Of a stretch of DNA of 64,000 nt, positions 62,809 to 64,000 are shown one piece after another. Under the pieces are notes generated by a model. It did no database searches. It was not told where the DNA came from and was given only the letters and a program-made list of their open reading frames with translations. The stretch's first letter is position 1. Each line of letters starts with the position of its first letter. Source of the stretch: Clostridiales bacterium (GTDB lineage Bacteria; Bacillota; Clostridia; Christensenellales; CAG-138); assembly GCA_004557245.1 (NCBI GenBank), contig SFEL01000003.1:44605-108604 (forward strand), in the 5' to 3' direction. Made by a program: the position numbers and the translations under genes.

Positions 62809-63604
62809 CAAGACTGCCAAGTCGATCCTCATCTCGTGTGGGGCAAGACTAGCGGTCTTTGATATTCAGGAGCTCCGCGAAATCACAGCGTATGACGAAT
62901 TGGAACTGGACACCCTGGGAGACCGGAAGACAGCGCTGTTTCTGATCATGTCGGATACGGACGCGACCTTCAACTTCCTGATCTCCATGATCTACACTCA
63001 GCTGTTCAACCTGCTGTGCGAAAAGGCTGATGATGTTTACGGAGGAAGGCTCCCGGTCCATGTCCGGTGCCTGATCGATGAAGCGGCGAACATCGGCCAG
63101 ATCCCCAACCTGGAAAAGCTGGTCGCCACGATCCGAAGCCGTGAGATCTCGGCCTGCCTGGTACTGCAGGCCAGGTCACAGCTGAAGGCAATCTATAAGG
63201 ACAATGCCGATACAATCATCGGCAATATGGACTCCCAGATCTTCCTCGGCGGGTCTGAGCCAACGACTCTGAAGGAGCTGGCGGAGGCTCTGGGCAAGGA
63301 AACCATTGATACTTTCAACACCTCTGATACCCGGGGCAACAGTCCAAGCTACGGGACCAACTACCAGAAGCTTGGAAAAGAACTGATGAGCCGGGATGAG
63401 CTAGCTGTCATGAACGGCAGCAAGTGCGTCCTCCAGCTCAGAGGCGTTAGGCCGTTCCTGTCGGACAAGTACGATATCACCCAACACCCGAACTACAAGT
63501 ACACGTCCGATTCTGATAAGAAATACACTTTTGACATCGAGAAGTATCTGAACCGGCGTATGAAACTGAAAGCTGAAGAAGAATTCGATGTCATACAGGC
63601 TTAA
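62809..63604 (+). pseudogene. virD4: virD4 coupling protein, segment 3 of 3
   Basis: This is the C-terminal third: CAKTAKS-like start (GKTAKSILISCGARLAVFDI), Walker B region HVRCLIDEAANIGQIPNLEKL, SREISACLVLQARSQLKAIY and VRPFLSDKYDITQHPNYKYTSD, ending EEFDVIQA. There is no valid start near its first codon. Only excision of both elements would express it as part of VirD4. LIDEAANIG has Ala where Phe is usual. Confidence 0.93.
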
Positions 63605-63787
63605 GGCAGCCTCCGGGCTGCCGATACATAGCGGTCCGGATCCGTTTCCGGGCCGCTTGTTGTCTGAATGAAGGCCAGACGCACCCAATGCCTGTAGAGG
63701 CAAATAAGTCGAGGGGTATGGCAATGGACCGGACAAGTCAGGCAAAACCAATTCCACCCCTTCGGGGGAACCATTAAGGAGGCCTGT

Positions 63788-63928
63788 ATGGCATTTTTCA
63801 ACAGTGCAGTCGGCGTACTGCAGACTCTCGTTGTGGCGCTCGGCGCCGGTCTTGGCATCTGGGGTGCGATCAACCTGCTGGAGGGTTACGGCAACGATAA
63901 TCCCGGTGCTAATGCTCATGTACGGTAA
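63788..63928 (+). CDS. Maff2 family membrane protein, apparently truncated
   Basis: This 46-residue frame reads MAFFNSAVGVLQTLVVALGAGLGIWGAINLLEGYGNDNPGA, a Maff2-type membrane protein normally found after virD4. Relatives continue for roughly 25 more residues after NPGA; here the frame changes to NAHVR and stops. The break at about 63909 may be a third insertion point. Confidence 0.75.
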   Translation: MAFFNSAVGVLQTLVVALGAGLGIWGAINLLEGYGNDNPGANAHVR

Positions 63929-64000
63929 GGAAGCAAGCAACCGAAAACAAGAGATAGACCGCCAGCACTACACTATTCCGAACCAAAGACCAAAAGATAA
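63912..64000 (+). CDS. Start of an ORF that runs off the window
   Basis: From ATG 63912 (or 63918) a frame is open to the end: MLMYGKEASNRKQEIDRQHY, basic and polar. There is no good ribosome site. Its position right after the break in maff2 is where a recombinase gene of a further element would begin, but too little is visible to identify it. Confidence 0.35.
   Translation, partial: MLMYGKEASNRKQEIDRQHYTIPNQRPKD

Larger units (their letters stand above)
37773..64000. mobile_element. Left part of a Tn1549-type integrative conjugative element
   Basis: The gene series Cys-rich small proteins, RepA_N, ParB, DUF5688/DUF3846, PcfB, VirD4, Maff2 is the standard left arm of CD1115/Tn1549-type ICEs of gut Firmicutes. 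The mating-pore genes, relaxase and integrase would lie to the right, outside the window. The virD4 gene is split by two further elements (43349-54288 and 54717-62808). Confidence 0.85.

Overview
The window looks like a chromosome segment of a Firmicute of the class Clostridia, most likely an uncultured gut relative of the Oscillospiraceae/Christensenellales. This rests on gene order (pta-ackA-yceD-rpmF-plsX-acpP-rnc-smc-ftsY; ylxM-ffh-rpsP-khpA-rimM-trmD-rplS; rbgA-rnhB-yraN; comM-dprA-topA-trmFO-hslVU; rplM-rpsI), strong AAGGAGG ribosome sites, several TTG/GTG starts and Tn1549-type conjugative genes. The species cannot be named from sequence alone.

Region 1 (1-37772) is ordinary, fairly GC-rich core chromosome. 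It holds tRNA modification (tmcAL, trmD, trmFO, trmL), acetate metabolism, lipid synthesis, chromosome and SRP functions, ribosomal proteins, HslUV, a spore-cortex-type hydrolase, an ECF sigma/DUF4179 pair, and a cell-envelope pair (a 1234-residue double glycosyltransferase with GtrA). A small AT-rich islet (about 17430-18300) with one reverse-strand DUF5655-like gene sits between rplS and rbgA.

Region 2 (about 37773 to the end) is the left part of an integrative conjugative element (ICE) lying just downstream of rpsI. Its own genes are two Cys-rich small proteins, a RepA_N initiator with four 23-bp-spaced iterons inside its coding sequence, ParB, DUF5688/DUF3846, PcfB, the VirD4 coupling protein and Maff2.

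The main discovery is that virD4 is cut twice, each time by a complete serine-recombinase element. Element A (43349-54288) lies between codons for DP and KG, and element B (54717-62808) lies just upstream of an AGKTAKS stretch. Removing both at their short core repeats (TCCGAA; CAGG) gives one uninterrupted frame of 1752 nt, 583 residues. In both elements the right end carries TTGACA and the left end carries a -10 hexamer, placed so that closing the circle puts them exactly 17 bp apart, in front of the element's own recombinase gene. Integration splits this promoter. Each element also has its own mobilisation kit: A has a MobV relaxase with an adjacent TAGTGGG/TTA-type oriT candidate, and B has a MobQ (MobA/MobL) relaxase with an AAGTGCGCCCT-type nic candidate.

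Element A adds two oddities. Its 914-residue recombinase ends in an array of six CxxCG-FWP-CSxEC zinc-binding-like modules. It also carries a type II restriction-modification system with a C-protein, matching C-box operators, one methyltransferase and two overlapping nuclease-like genes, at least one resembling the MjaI family. A third interruption may begin in maff2 at the window edge.
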